Shown: positions 26,194 to 35,676 of the stretch, in pieces
How positions within the stretch are numbered: the stretch's first letter is position 1
How the letters are laid out: each line of letters opens with the position of its first letter
Notes under the pieces: generated by a model
Databases searched by the model: none
Told to the model about the DNA's origin: nothing
The model's input: the letters and a program-made list of their open reading frames with translations, nothing else
Program-made: the position numbers and the translations under genes
Source: Bradyrhizobium jicamae
GTDB lineage: Bacteria > Pseudomonadota > Alphaproteobacteria > Rhizobiales > Xanthobacteraceae
Direction: 5' to 3'
DNA length: 64,000 nucleotides
Assembly: GCF_018130695.1 (NCBI RefSeq)
Contig: NZ_JAFCJX010000029.1
Coordinates: forward strand, 46,442 to 110,441

Positions 26194-26227
26194 AAAGGGC
26201 CCGATCGCTGAGCGATCGGGCCCTTTT
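26194..26227 (+). terminator. Terminator of the hpnC-hpnG operon
   Basis: A GC-rich stem AAAGGGCCCGATCGC against GCGATCGGGCCCTTT with a very short loop, ending in TTTTG, 31 bases after the hpnG stop. Confidence 0.9.
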
Positions 26228-26238
26228 GTTTGCTTGCT

Positions 26239-26372
26239 TCTCCTTCCCCCTGAAAGGGGGAAGGTCGGGATGGGGGTCTGCCGCGCGCACCAGCATTCGG
26301 GAGAGACTTGATCCCCACCCGCTTTGCTCTCACGAGCAAAGCGACCTCCCCTTTTCAAGGGGAGGTTGGAAG
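26239..26372. repeat. Intergenic palindromic repeat related to the imuB/dnaE2 elements
   Basis: About 134 bases between the convergent hpnG and hpnH genes. Left end hairpin TTCCCCCTGAAAGGGGGAA, then a GGGATGGGGGT tract, a variable middle, a CCCCACCC tract, an inner hairpin (GCTTTGCT against AGCAAAGC) and a right end hairpin (CCTCCCCTTTTCAAGGGGAGG). The order of parts is the same as in the in-frame elements at 55376 and 59587, but the hairpin sequences differ. It abuts the hpnH stop codon. Confidence 0.7.
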
Positions 26373-26373
26373 C

Positions 26374-27537
<1,164 letters not shown>

Positions 27538-27578
27538 TAGCAAGGTTTCTTTCTGGACTTTCGGTAGGAACGGTTGGA

Positions 27579-28505
27579 TCAGCCCGCAGTGAGTTCGGCT
27601 GGAAGCCGGAATTCGATATTCTCTTCCCGGCCGGGGACGACCGAGACGGAAACAGGTCCGATGCGTTTCAAGGCTTCGATCACGTCATCGACCAGAACTT
27701 CGGGCGCCGAGGCGCCCGCCGTGATTCCGACGGCCTTCGCATCCTTCAACCAATCGGGATTGAGCGCGCTGCCGTCAGCAATGAGATAACTCGGAACACC
27801 AACCTCGGTGCCGATTTCACGCAGCCGGTTTGAGTTGGAACTATTGGCGGCCCCCACCACCAGGATAACATCGACCAGTTTGCTCAGGTCCCTTACCGCA
27901 GATTGGCGGTTCTGTGTCGCATAGCAGATATCCCGGATGTCCGGGCCTTGAATATCTGTAAATTTGGCCTGAAGGGCCGCGATAATGTCCTTGGTATCGT
28001 CCACGGACAGGGTGGTCTGGGTGATGTAGGCCACCGGAGTATCGGTCGGCAGGGTCAGTTCCGCGACGTCGTTCACGTTCTGGACCAGCAGGACGGGGCC
28101 TGGAACCTGGCCCATGGTTCCCTCGACCTCGGGGTGGCCGGCATGGCCGATCAGGATCAGGGACCGCCCCTTGGAGATGTAGCGCTTGCCCTGGTTATGG
28201 ACCTTGGTGACCAGCGGGCAGGTGGCATTGAGCACGGGCAGGTCGCGCTCGGCGGCCTCCTCCTCGACGCTGCGGGCCACGCCATGGGCCGAGAACACGG
28301 TCATCGACTGCGGCGGAACCTCGGACAGCTCCTCGACGAAGATCGCGCCCTTCTTCTTCAGGCTCTCGACGACGTATTTGTTGTGAACGATCTCATGGCG
28401 GACATAGACCGGCGGGCCATACTTCTCGAGCGCGCGCTCGACGATCTCGATCGCACGCACGACGCCCGCGCAAAAGCCGCGCGGCTGGGCAAGAAAAACT
28501 TCCAT
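27579..28505 (-). CDS. ispH: 4-hydroxy-3-methylbut-2-enyl diphosphate reductase
   Basis: 308 residues from the ATG at 28505 (MEVFLAQPRGFCAGV). Three conserved cysteines that hold the iron-sulfur cluster are present in RGFCAGV, LNATCPLVTKVH and DICYATQNRQ. Conserved histidines are in VRHEIVHNKYV and FSAHGVARS, and the SSNSNRL loop near the C-terminus is intact. It performs the last step of the MEP pathway, making IPP and DMAPP. Its place beside hpnH couples precursor supply to hopanoid synthesis. Bradyrhizobium genomes often carry a second ispH copy, so essentiality cannot be judged from here. Confidence 0.95.
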   Translation of the reverse strand: MEVFLAQPRGFCAGVVRAIEIVERALEKYGPPVYVRHEIVHNKYVVESLKKKGAIFVEELSEVPPQSMTVFSAHGVARSVEEEAAERDLPVLNATCPLVTKVHNQGKRYISKGRSLILIGHAGHPEVEGTMGQVPGPVLLVQNVNDVAELTLPTDTPVAYITQTTLSVDDTKDIIAALQAKFTDIQGPDIRDICYATQNRQSAVRDLSKLVDVILVVGAANSSNSNRLREIGTEVGVPSYLIADGSALNPDWLKDAKAVGITAGASAPEVLVDDVIEALKRIGPVSVSVVPGREENIEFRLPAELTAG

Positions 28506-28886
28506 AGGACGTCCGTTACGCAAATTGCACCAATCTCATCCAATGCCAGGCGGCCCCTGCCGCCGGACTTATGCCCGGCGCGGACATCCGCAACTGCCGT
28601 TGCAAGTACCGCACCATGGTTGTCCCGTACCAATCCACGTCCCAAGCACATGGAAGTACGGGGCTTTGTGTCAAAAAATGAGCAATAAGGAAAGGTGTGC
28701 CATCTATTGGGAATATGGCTTGAGGTATTCTGGTGTGGGTAATCGCCCCCTGCGACCCTCCGTCCCCCTCACTTGTTCGTCACTTTCTCGCCCTTTGAGG
28801 GGGGCTATACCGGGCGTTCCAGCCGTTTGGGGCCGCTTCGCCGTCTCCTCGCGGAAAGTAACCAAAACAACATTAGGTTGGCACCG
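28506..28886. other. Divergent intergenic region between ispH and hpnN
   Basis: No gene is supported. The stretch is AT-richer around 28660-28730. On the minus strand TTGACA occurs (complement of 28667-28672), but without a convincing -10 at 17 bases. An 8-base inverted repeat, CCCCCTCA at about 28764 and TGAGGGGG at about 28796, is present. The EcfG-type promoter of hpnN follows at 28887. Confidence 0.35.
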
Positions 28887-28911
28887 GGAACTCCGCTAGA
28901 CAGCGGGCGTT
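28887..28911 (+). promoter_or_regulatory. EcfG-type (general stress) promoter upstream of hpnN
   Basis: GGAAC at 28887-28891 and CGTT at 28908-28911 are separated by exactly 16 bases, matching the alphaproteobacterial EcfG consensus GGAAC-N16/17-CGTT. It ends 36 bases before the hpnN start, a natural promoter distance. Confidence 0.6.
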
Positions 28912-28947
28912 TTTCGGCAGCTCCCCAGACGACCAGAAAGAAACATT

Positions 28948-31563
28948 GTGCTGACAAGTATTGTTGTCTCGATTGTTCGAGCGTGCACGCGCTTTGCCCT
29001 TCCTGTGGTGATTTTTTCGCTGCTGCTCGCGGTCGGGTCCGGCTACTACGCGGCGCGCAATTTCGCGATCAACACCGACATCAACAAGCTGATCTCGCCC
29101 GACCTGGACTGGCGCAAGCGCGACCAACAGTTCGAGCAGGCGTTCGACCGCGAGCGGCTAATCCTGGCCGTGGTCGAGGCGCCGACGCCTGAGCTGACCA
29201 GCTCGGCGGCCAAGGCGCTGGCCGACAAGCTGTCCACCGACAAGAAGAATTTTGAGGCTGTCACCGCGCTCGGATCCGGCGAGTTCTTCGAGAAGAACGG
29301 CTTGCTCTATCTGCCGACCGAAGAGGTCGGCAAGGTGACCGGCCAGCTCGAATCCGCAGCCCCCCTGATCGAGATCATGGCGGGCGATCCCTCGATCCGC
29401 GGCCTGACCGGCGCGCTGGAGACCGGGCTTGCCGGCATCAAGCGTGGCCAGGTCAAGCTCGACAACACCGCGCGCCCCTTCAACCTGATCTCCGACACGG
29501 TCGAGAAGGTCCTGACCAAGGGCAACGCGACCTTCTCCTGGCGCGAGCTGACCAGTGACAAGCCGCTGACCGATTCCGACAAGCGCGCCTTCATCGAGGT
29601 CAAGCCGATCATCGACTACACCGCGCTGGAGCCCGGCAAGACCGCGACCGATGCGATCCGGCAGGCCGCCGTCGATCTGAAATTCGCCGACAATTACGGC
29701 GCGCGCGTCCGCCTGACCGGCCCGGTGCCGATGGCCAATGAGGAATATGCGACCGTGCAGGAAGGGGCGATCACGAACGGCATCGGCACCGTCGTGGTCG
29801 TGCTGCTGATCCTCTGGATGGCGCTGCATTCGGGCAAGATCATCTTCGCGGTGTTCGTCAATCTGTTCATCGGCCTTGCGATCACGACCGCGGTCGGCCT
29901 GATGATGGTGGGATCGCTGAACCTGCTCTCGATCGCGTTCGCGGTGCTGTTCGTCGGCCTCGGCGTCGACTTCGGCATTCAGTTCAGCGTCCGCTACCGC
30001 TCCGAGCGCTTCAAGAACGACAATGTGACGCTGGCGCTGGAGAACGCGGCGCGGCGCTCGGCGGTGCCGCTGTCGCTCGCGGCGATGGCGACCGCGGCCG
30101 GCTTCCTCTGCTTCCTGCCGACCGATTACAAGGGCATCTCCGAGCTCGGCAAGATCGCCGGCGCCGGCATGCTGGTGGCGTTCCTCACCAGCATCACGAC
30201 GCTGCCGGCGCTGCTCAACCTGCTGCATCCGGCGGGCGAGAAGGACCCGGTCGGCTACGCCTTCCTCGCGCCGGTCGATCGCTTCCTGGAAGATCACCGC
30301 GTCCCGATCATCGTCGGCACGCTGCTGGTGACGCTCGCCGGCCTGCCGCTGCTCTATTACATGAAGTTCGACTTCAACCCGATCAACCTGCGCAACCCGA
30401 AGGCGGAATCGATCGCGACCTTCCTCGACCTGCGCAAGGATCCGAACACCGGCGCCAACGCCATCAACGTGATGACGAAGTCGGAGGACGACGCGAAGAA
30501 GATCGAGGCCAAGCTCGAGAAGCTGCCGGAAGTCTCGCGCGTGATGTCGCTCGACAGCTTCATCCCCCAGGATCAGCCGGCCAAGCTGAAGCTGATCGCG
30601 CAGGCGGCGAAGACGCTCGGTCCCGCGCTCAATCCGGATTCGATCGACGCTGCGCCGTCGGACCAGGAGAATGTCGAGGCGCTGAAGAGCACCGTCGACA
30701 ATCTCCGCAGGACCGCCGGCGACAACAAGGGCCCGGGCGGCGTCGCCGCGCGGCGCCTCGCCGATGATCTGCAGAAGCTCGCGGATTCGAACCAGGCCAC
30801 GCGCGACAAGGCGCAGGACGTCTTCATCGCGCCGATGAAGATCGTATTCGATCAGCTGCGCAATACGCTGAAGGCCGAGACCGTCACGCTGCAGACGCTG
30901 CCGCCGGAACTGGTCGAGAGCTGGAAGGCCAAGGACGGCTTGATGCGCGTCGAGGCCGAGCCGAAAGGCGATCCGAACGACAACGACAATCTGCGCCGCT
31001 TTGCCGACGTGGTGCTCGCCGCCGAGCCGACCGCGATCGGCGGCCCGGTCTCGATCCTGAAATCCGGCGACACCGTGGTGCGGGCGTTCATCCACGCCGG
31101 CATCCTTGCACTCGTTATGATCAGCCTGCTGCTGTACCTGACGCTGCGACGGATCGTCGACGTGCTGATGACGATCGTGCCGCTCTTGGTCGCCGGCATC
31201 GTGACGCTGGAGATTTGCGTGTTGATCGGCCTGCCGCTCAACTTCGCCAACATCGTCGCTCTGCCGCTGCTGCTCGGCGTCGGCGTCGCCTTCAAGATCT
31301 ACTATGTCACGGCATGGCGGCAGGGCAGGACGAACCTGCTGCAATCGAGCCTGACGCGCGCGATCTTCTTCAGCGCGCTGACCACGGCGACTGCGTTCGG
31401 CAGCCTGTGGCTCTCAAGTCATCCCGGTACCGCGAGCATGGGCAAGCTGCTTGCGCTTTCGCTCGTCACCACGCTCGCGGCGGTGTTGCTGTTCCAGCCG
31501 GCGCTAATGGGTAAACCGCGCAATGTCGCTGATGAGGCAGATATCGCCAACGACGTCACCTGA
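28948..31563 (+). CDS. hpnN: Hopanoid transporter, RND family
   Basis: 871 residues from a GTG. The protein has an N-terminal membrane helix (FALPVVIFSLLLAVGSGYY), a first periplasmic loop beginning FAINTDINKLISPDLDWRKR, a six-helix bundle (GLAITTAVGLMMVGSLNLLS, VLFVGLGVDFGIQFSVRYRS), a long second loop, and a second bundle. This matches HpnN, which moves hopanoids from the inner to the outer membrane. It is preceded by an EcfG-type promoter. The 3' end overlaps the convergent DUF2147 gene by 60 bases. Confidence 0.93.
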   Translation: MLTSIVVSIVRACTRFALPVVIFSLLLAVGSGYYAARNFAINTDINKLISPDLDWRKRDQQFEQAFDRERLILAVVEAPTPELTSSAAKALADKLSTDKKNFEAVTALGSGEFFEKNGLLYLPTEEVGKVTGQLESAAPLIEIMAGDPSIRGLTGALETGLAGIKRGQVKLDNTARPFNLISDTVEKVLTKGNATFSWRELTSDKPLTDSDKRAFIEVKPIIDYTALEPGKTATDAIRQAAVDLKFADNYGARVRLTGPVPMANEEYATVQEGAITNGIGTVVVVLLILWMALHSGKIIFAVFVNLFIGLAITTAVGLMMVGSLNLLSIAFAVLFVGLGVDFGIQFSVRYRSERFKNDNVTLALENAARRSAVPLSLAAMATAAGFLCFLPTDYKGISELGKIAGAGMLVAFLTSITTLPALLNLLHPAGEKDPVGYAFLAPVDRFLEDHRVPIIVGTLLVTLAGLPLLYYMKFDFNPINLRNPKAESIATFLDLRKDPNTGANAINVMTKSEDDAKKIEAKLEKLPEVSRVMSLDSFIPQDQPAKLKLIAQAAKTLGPALNPDSIDAAPSDQENVEALKSTVDNLRRTAGDNKGPGGVAARRLADDLQKLADSNQATRDKAQDVFIAPMKIVFDQLRNTLKAETVTLQTLPPELVESWKAKDGLMRVEAEPKGDPNDNDNLRRFADVVLAAEPTAIGGPVSILKSGDTVVRAFIHAGILALVMISLLLYLTLRRIVDVLMTIVPLLVAGIVTLEICVLIGLPLNFANIVALPLLLGVGVAFKIYYVTAWRQGRTNLLQSSLTRAIFFSALTTATAFGSLWLSSHPGTASMGKLLALSLVTTLAAVLLFQPALMGKPRNVADEADIANDVT

Positions 31564-32139
31564 CGGATTGGCGTTGGCCTGCTTCTGACCGGGCTTGGTT
31601 GAAGACACCGAGCCCGTGGTCTTCGGCGCCTGCTGGGCGGCCTGCGGCGAGGTCGACTTCGGCGCGGTGCCCTTGGCCATGCTGTTGGTCGGGCTCGACG
31701 GGATCGGCGGGGCGACACGCGTCCAGGTCTCGCCGCCGCAGAGGAAACCGAGCACGCAGCCCTGGATCTGCAGCTGGTTGGTGCCAACAGGCGTGATGGT
31801 CGAACTGTAGGACTGGCCGTCCTTGGCGTTGTAGACCTGACCTTCCCACGCATCCGTGCCGGGCTTCTTCTTCATGTCGATCAGGATCGGCATGCCCAGG
31901 GTCGGTCGGCTCTGCTTGGCGGGGTCGGGATTATTGCTGTCCTTGCCGCCGGGGGTTTTTTCCCAGGACACGACACCCCACATGCTGCCATTGCATTGGG
32001 CAACGCGGATGTTGGCGACACCATCGGCGACTCGCCAGTCGCCGGTCGGGTCGGCCGCCAGAGCAGGTGTTATTACGGTGGCCAAAAATAAACCTGAAAA
32101 GCCTATTGTACGCGCGAACGTTCTTGGGCAGTGCAACAT
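31504..32139 (-). CDS. Exported DUF2147-family protein
   Basis: 211 residues from an ATG, with a signal peptide (TIGFSGLFLATVITPALA, cleavage near ALAADP). Residues about 30-135 match the DUF2147 pattern: GDWRVADGVANIRVAQCNGSM at the start, then WEGQVYNAKDGQSY and LQIQGCVLGFLCGGETWTRV. The remaining 75 residues are a low-complexity Pro/Ser/Thr/Lys-rich tail. Members are small periplasmic beta-barrel proteins of unknown role. The coding end overlaps the hpnN end by 60 bases on the opposite strand. Confidence 0.82.
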   Translation of the reverse strand: MLHCPRTFARTIGFSGLFLATVITPALAADPTGDWRVADGVANIRVAQCNGSMWGVVSWEKTPGGKDSNNPDPAKQSRPTLGMPILIDMKKKPGTDAWEGQVYNAKDGQSYSSTITPVGTNQLQIQGCVLGFLCGGETWTRVAPPIPSSPTNSMAKGTAPKSTSPQAAQQAPKTTGSVSSTKPGQKQANANPSGDVVGDICLISDIARFTH

Positions 32140-32177
32140 GGTTCAGACCTATGCTTAAGTAGACGATCAGAGCGGGG

Positions 32178-32204
32178 TCAAAACGCCGCTAGTTTGCGTT
32201 TTGA
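32178..32204. promoter_or_regulatory. Inverted repeat in the divergent DUF2147/hpnO promoter region
   Basis: Perfect 9-base arms TCAAAACGC and GCGTTTTGA are separated by 9 bases. A GTTGACG follows immediately at 32205 and may be the -35 of hpnO. The site could be an operator shared by both genes. Confidence 0.35.
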
Positions 32205-32240
32205 GTTGACGAAATGGCCATCAAACGACGTATGTAGCGA

Positions 32241-33632
32241 ATGCTAAGTTCCAATTTTGACGTTTCCGAGATTTTCGCAGAGCGTGAGGGACAGCGCGGT
32301 GCCATGCACACGCGTCATCTCAACGAACAGCTCGTTCGCGTTCTCAAGACCATCGGCTACGACGTCGGTTTCCAGAAGGGGCAAGGGGCCTATCTCTACG
32401 ATCGTCAGGGGGCTCGGTATCTCGATCTACTCAGCGGATTTGGCGTTTTTGCGATTGGCCGCAACCATCCGACCCTGCGCACCGCGCTGAAGAGCGTGCT
32501 CGACGCCGATCTGCCCAATCTGGTGCAACTCGACGTCTCGACGCTCGCCGGCGTGCTGGCGGAACGCCTTTTGGAACATGTTCCATATCTGGACAAGGTG
32601 TTTTTCGCCAATTCCGGCGCCGAAACCGTCGAAGCCGCGATCAAGTTCGCGCGTGGCGCGACCGGGCGTCCCGGCATCGTGTACTGCGGCCATTCGTTCC
32701 ACGGGCTCTCCTATGGCGCGCTGTCGCTGACGGATGACAGCAATTTCCGCGGCGGCTTCGAACCGCTGCTGCCGGGCTGCACCCCGATTCCGTTCAACGA
32801 TCTCGCAGCCCTCGAAAAAGCTTTGTCGTCGCGCCAGGTCGGCGCGTTCATCGTCGAGCCGATCCAGGGCAAGGGCGTCAACATGCCCAGCGACGAATTC
32901 CTGCCCGCCGCGCTGGCGCTGTGCCGCAAATACGGCACGCTGTTCATCGCCGACGAGATCCAGACCGGCCTCGGCCGCACCGGAAAATTCCTTGCGATCG
33001 AGCACTGGAACATCGAGCCCGACATGGTGCTGCTGGCCAAGGCGCTGTCCGGCGGACATGTGCCGATCGGCGCGCTGCTGACGCGCAAGAACATCTTCGA
33101 CAAGATCTTCAACCAGATGGACCGCGCGGTCGTGCACGGCTCGACTTTTGCGAAAAACGATCTGGCGATGGCCGCGGGCATTGCGACGCTCGAAGTCATG
33201 AAGGCGGAGAAGCTGGTCGAGAACGCCGCCAAGCGCGGCGCCGAGCTGCGCCTCGCGCTGCAAGGCATGGTGCCCGGCTACGAGCTGATGAAGGAAGTCC
33301 GCGGCAAGGGCCTGATGATCGGCGTCGAGTTCGGCCCGCCGAAATCGCTCAAGCTGAAGGCCTCGTGGAATCTGCTGGAGACCGCCAACAAGGGCCTGTT
33401 CTGCCAGCTCATCACCGTGCCGCTGTTCAAGGACCACAAGATCCTGACGCAAGTCGCCGGCCACGGCAGCCACACCATCAAGCTGCTGCCGCCGCTCGTG
33501 ATCTCCGAAGAGGATTGCCGCTGGATCGCCAAGTCGTTCGACGACGTCATCGCCGGCAGCCACAAGGTCCCCGGCGCAATCTGGTCGCTCGGCAAGACGC
33601 TGGTCGACAACGCGGTCAGGAAGTCGGCGTAA
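32241..33632 (+). CDS. hpnO: Aminobacteriohopanetriol synthase, class III aminotransferase
   Basis: 463 residues from the ATG at 32241; an internal ATG at 32304 (MHTRHLNEQLVRV) is an alternative. It is a PLP-dependent class III transaminase: the PLP aspartate is in LFIADEIQTGLGRTG and the Schiff-base lysine in VLLAKALSGGHVP. Both similarity and neighbours fit HpnO, which converts the hopanoid aldehyde to 35-aminobacteriohopanetriol. It is transcribed alone, after the DUF2147 gene. A weak hairpin (33652-33672) follows the stop. Confidence 0.88.
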   Translation: MLSSNFDVSEIFAEREGQRGAMHTRHLNEQLVRVLKTIGYDVGFQKGQGAYLYDRQGARYLDLLSGFGVFAIGRNHPTLRTALKSVLDADLPNLVQLDVSTLAGVLAERLLEHVPYLDKVFFANSGAETVEAAIKFARGATGRPGIVYCGHSFHGLSYGALSLTDDSNFRGGFEPLLPGCTPIPFNDLAALEKALSSRQVGAFIVEPIQGKGVNMPSDEFLPAALALCRKYGTLFIADEIQTGLGRTGKFLAIEHWNIEPDMVLLAKALSGGHVPIGALLTRKNIFDKIFNQMDRAVVHGSTFAKNDLAMAAGIATLEVMKAEKLVENAAKRGAELRLALQGMVPGYELMKEVRGKGLMIGVEFGPPKSLKLKASWNLLETANKGLFCQLITVPLFKDHKILTQVAGHGSHTIKLLPPLVISEEDCRWIAKSFDDVIAGSHKVPGAIWSLGKTLVDNAVRKSA

Positions 33633-33740
33633 CCGCGCGACAGTAGGGCGCATGGCGATGACGCTTCGCCATCATTAGGTCCCGACCCGATCGATCCGCC
33701 TGCACGAGGGGCTGCGCACGCGCGGCGACGGGAGTTCAAC

Positions 33741-34148
33741 ATGACCAATGTCACCGGCCGCTGCCACTGCGGTGCTATCCGCTATCAAGTCGAAGGGGAA
33801 CCGCTGGTCCACGCGTTGTGTCATTGCGTGGACTGCCGACGCCATGCCGGCGCGCCGATGGTCGGCTGGTCGATGTATCCTGAAAAGGCGGTCCAGGTGT
33901 TGAAGGGAACACCGAAGGTCTACGCATCGTCAGAGCATGGCCGCCGCCACTTCTGCGCCGACTGCGGCACCGGCCTGTTCTACACCAATGCGGACATGAC
34001 TCCCGGCGTCATCGACGTTCAGAGCGCAACCTGCGACGATCCCGATGCGGTGCCGCCGACGGTGCATATGCAGGTCGCCGAACGGCTGCGCTGGATGGAA
34101 CGCGCGCACGAACTGCCGACGTTCGACCGCTTTCCGCCGCAGGAATAA
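33741..34148 (+). CDS. GFA family (CENP-V/glutathione-dependent formaldehyde-activating) protein
   Basis: 135 residues from an ATG with GGGAG upstream. The zinc-binding cysteines of the GFA fold are present: GRCHCGAIRY, CHCVDCRRHAG and FCADCGTGLFY. Only the fold can be assigned. Most proteins with this annotation have no proven link to formaldehyde or glutathione. It is followed 25 bases later by an 84-base REP pair and has no obvious functional partner. Confidence 0.8.
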   Translation: MTNVTGRCHCGAIRYQVEGEPLVHALCHCVDCRRHAGAPMVGWSMYPEKAVQVLKGTPKVYASSEHGRRHFCADCGTGLFYTNADMTPGVIDVQSATCDDPDAVPPTVHMQVAERLRWMERAHELPTFDRFPPQE

Positions 34149-34172
34149 GTGCCATAGCCGTCCGCGGGATTC

Positions 34173-34256
34173 GTAGGGCGGATTAGCGAAGCGTAATCCG
34201 CCATCTTTCCCGGCGATATCGGTCGGCGGATTACGCCTTCGGCTAATCCGCCCTAC
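34173..34256. repeat. Paired REP palindrome (same family as the RAYT-flanking REPs)
   Basis: Two REP units in opposite orientation: a left unit beginning GTAGGGCGGATTAGC and a right unit ending GCTAATCCGCCCTAC, with 20-odd bases between. Each unit is a small hairpin. The same units flank the transposase gene at 60638-61171. It lies between the GFA and anti-sigma genes, which are convergent. Confidence 0.8.
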
Positions 34257-34260
34257 AAGC

Positions 34261-35025
34261 TCACCCTTCCTTGTTCGCCTTCATCGCGGTTTCGAACTTG
34301 TCGCCGAACTCCGAGAGCTCGTCGGCGCCGAGATCGCTGACGGCCCAGTAGTTCATGCCGTGGTCGCTCCAGCGGCGGATGTTGAAGCCCTGCAGCGTCG
34401 AGATCTTGGCGGCCTGACGCTCGGTGCTGGCGGTCTGCGCCACGAACAGATTGATCACGTGCTGGCGGCGCTTGTAGACGACGGCGCCGATGGCGCGGGT
34501 GTCGACATAGTCGAGCCGGCCGCCGATTAGCGTGAAACCTTGCGAGGTGAGATCGATCACCGGCGGCGAGACGTCGAGCTTGCCGTTGAACCACGGCTTC
34601 ACCGTGTGCTGGTCGGTCGAGATCACGTCGGTGAGGTGGCCGGCCTGCAGCGAGCGCAGATGCGCCGACACCACTTCCGACTGGATGCGCTGCGTGTCGT
34701 CATTGCGCAGCACGACCGCGATCAGGCCGGTGGCCGCCATCGCCGACACCGCCGAGCCCATCGCAAAGCCGCGCAGCAGCGAGCGGCGGCTCGGCGTGGC
34801 GACCGGCTGGGGCAGCGACTTCTCGATCCGCTTGCGCAGCTCGAGGGGCGCCTTGTAGTGCAGATTGGCGTCCGCCAGCGCCGCGCTCATCTCGCGATAG
34901 TCCTTCATCAGCGCGGCGCAATGCGCGCATCCGGCGACGTGGGCCTCGACCTCGCGCGCATGGCCGGCGTCGAGCTCACCGTCGAGCAGCGCATGAAGCA
35001 GCACTTCCGCTTCCTCGCAGTTCAT
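34261..35025 (-). CDS. Anti-sigma factor with zinc-finger (ZAS-type) N-terminus
   Basis: 254 residues from the ATG at 35025, overlapping the sigma factor stop. The N-terminus MNCEEAEVLLHALLDGEL ... HVAGCAHCAAL carries the H-x3-C-x2-C motif of zinc anti-sigma factors. One membrane segment near residues 90-110 (GSAVSAMAATGLIAVVL) follows, then a C-terminal extracytoplasmic domain of about 140 residues. This domain may sense the signal that releases the sigma factor encoded just upstream. A frame extending to 35442 exists, but it overlaps the sigma gene and is not coding. Confidence 0.88.
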   Translation of the reverse strand: MNCEEAEVLLHALLDGELDAGHAREVEAHVAGCAHCAALMKDYREMSAALADANLHYKAPLELRKRIEKSLPQPVATPSRRSLLRGFAMGSAVSAMAATGLIAVVLRNDDTQRIQSEVVSAHLRSLQAGHLTDVISTDQHTVKPWFNGKLDVSPPVIDLTSQGFTLIGGRLDYVDTRAIGAVVYKRRQHVINLFVAQTASTERQAAKISTLQGFNIRRWSDHGMNYWAVSDLGADELSEFGDKFETAMKANKEG

Positions 35026-35582
35026 TTCACGTGCTCCTGTTCCGCAAGCCAGGCCGATCGCAGCATGGCGCGGGCGCGTGCGAGCCGCGACATCACGGTG
35101 CCGACAGGCACCGCGGCGACATCGGCGATCTCGCGGTAAGAAAGGTTCTGGATCTCCCGCAGCACGAAGGTCTCGCGGAACGGTTCGGCGAGCGCTGCGA
35201 TCAGCTTGCGCACGGTGTCGCCGTCGAAGCGGCGCATCAGATGCGACTCCGGCGTCTCCGGCGCCTCGTTCCACATCGGTGTCTGCTCGACGGTCTCCGG
35301 CTTGTCGTCGACCGCGGTGACCGGCGCGGTCTTGCGGCGGGCATATTCGGCGCGGCAGACGTTGCGCAGGATCGCGAACAGCCACGGCTTCATCGCCGGC
35401 CCGCGATAGCTGTCGAAATGCTTGTAGGCGCGCAGATAGCACTCCTGCACCGCGTCCTCGGCGTCGGCCGCATCACGCAGCAGGAATCGCGCGAGCGTGT
35501 AGGCATCGTCGAGGTAGGGCAGCGCCGCCTCGCGAAAGCGCCGCGCCTTTTCGGGATCATCGTCCGACGCTTTGGCAACCAT
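35022..35582 (-). CDS. ECF-type RNA polymerase sigma factor
   Basis: 186 residues. The ATG at 35582 is chosen because GGAAGGA precedes it; the longer frame to 35684 overlaps the cupredoxin end. Region 2 is seen in DAYTLARFLLRDAADAEDAVQECYLRAYKH and region 4 in LREIQNLSYREIADVAAVPVGTVMSRLARAR. It is cotranscribed with the anti-sigma gene through an ATGA overlap. It is not the general stress factor EcfG, whose partner would be NepR/PhyR rather than a zinc anti-sigma. The likely targets are itself and perhaps the exported proteins directly upstream. Confidence 0.9.
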   Translation of the reverse strand: MVAKASDDDPEKARRFREAALPYLDDAYTLARFLLRDAADAEDAVQECYLRAYKHFDSYRGPAMKPWLFAILRNVCRAEYARRKTAPVTAVDDKPETVEQTPMWNEAPETPESHLMRRFDGDTVRKLIAALAEPFRETFVLREIQNLSYREIADVAAVPVGTVMSRLARARAMLRSAWLAEQEHVK

Positions 35583-35616
35583 CGTGTCCTTCCCGGCAGG
35601 TCCGGAAACAGGTCGG

Positions 35617-35649
35617 GCCCGGCCGGCGGCGGAAACCCACCGGCCGGGC
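35617..35649. terminator. GC-rich hairpin between cupredoxin and sigma genes
   Basis: A perfect 10-bp stem, GCCCGGCCGG against CCGGCCGGGC, with a 13-base loop and no T-run. It may attenuate or separate transcription of the phosphoesterase-cupredoxin pair from the sigma/anti-sigma pair on the same strand. Confidence 0.45.
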
Positions 35650-35676
35650 AGGGTTGTGATGCCTTGGTTTGGCACG

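Noticed and set aside
29158..31344. 728-codon frame opposite hpnN
   Set aside because: Antisense shadow; His/Gln/Arg/Asp-rich without a domain.
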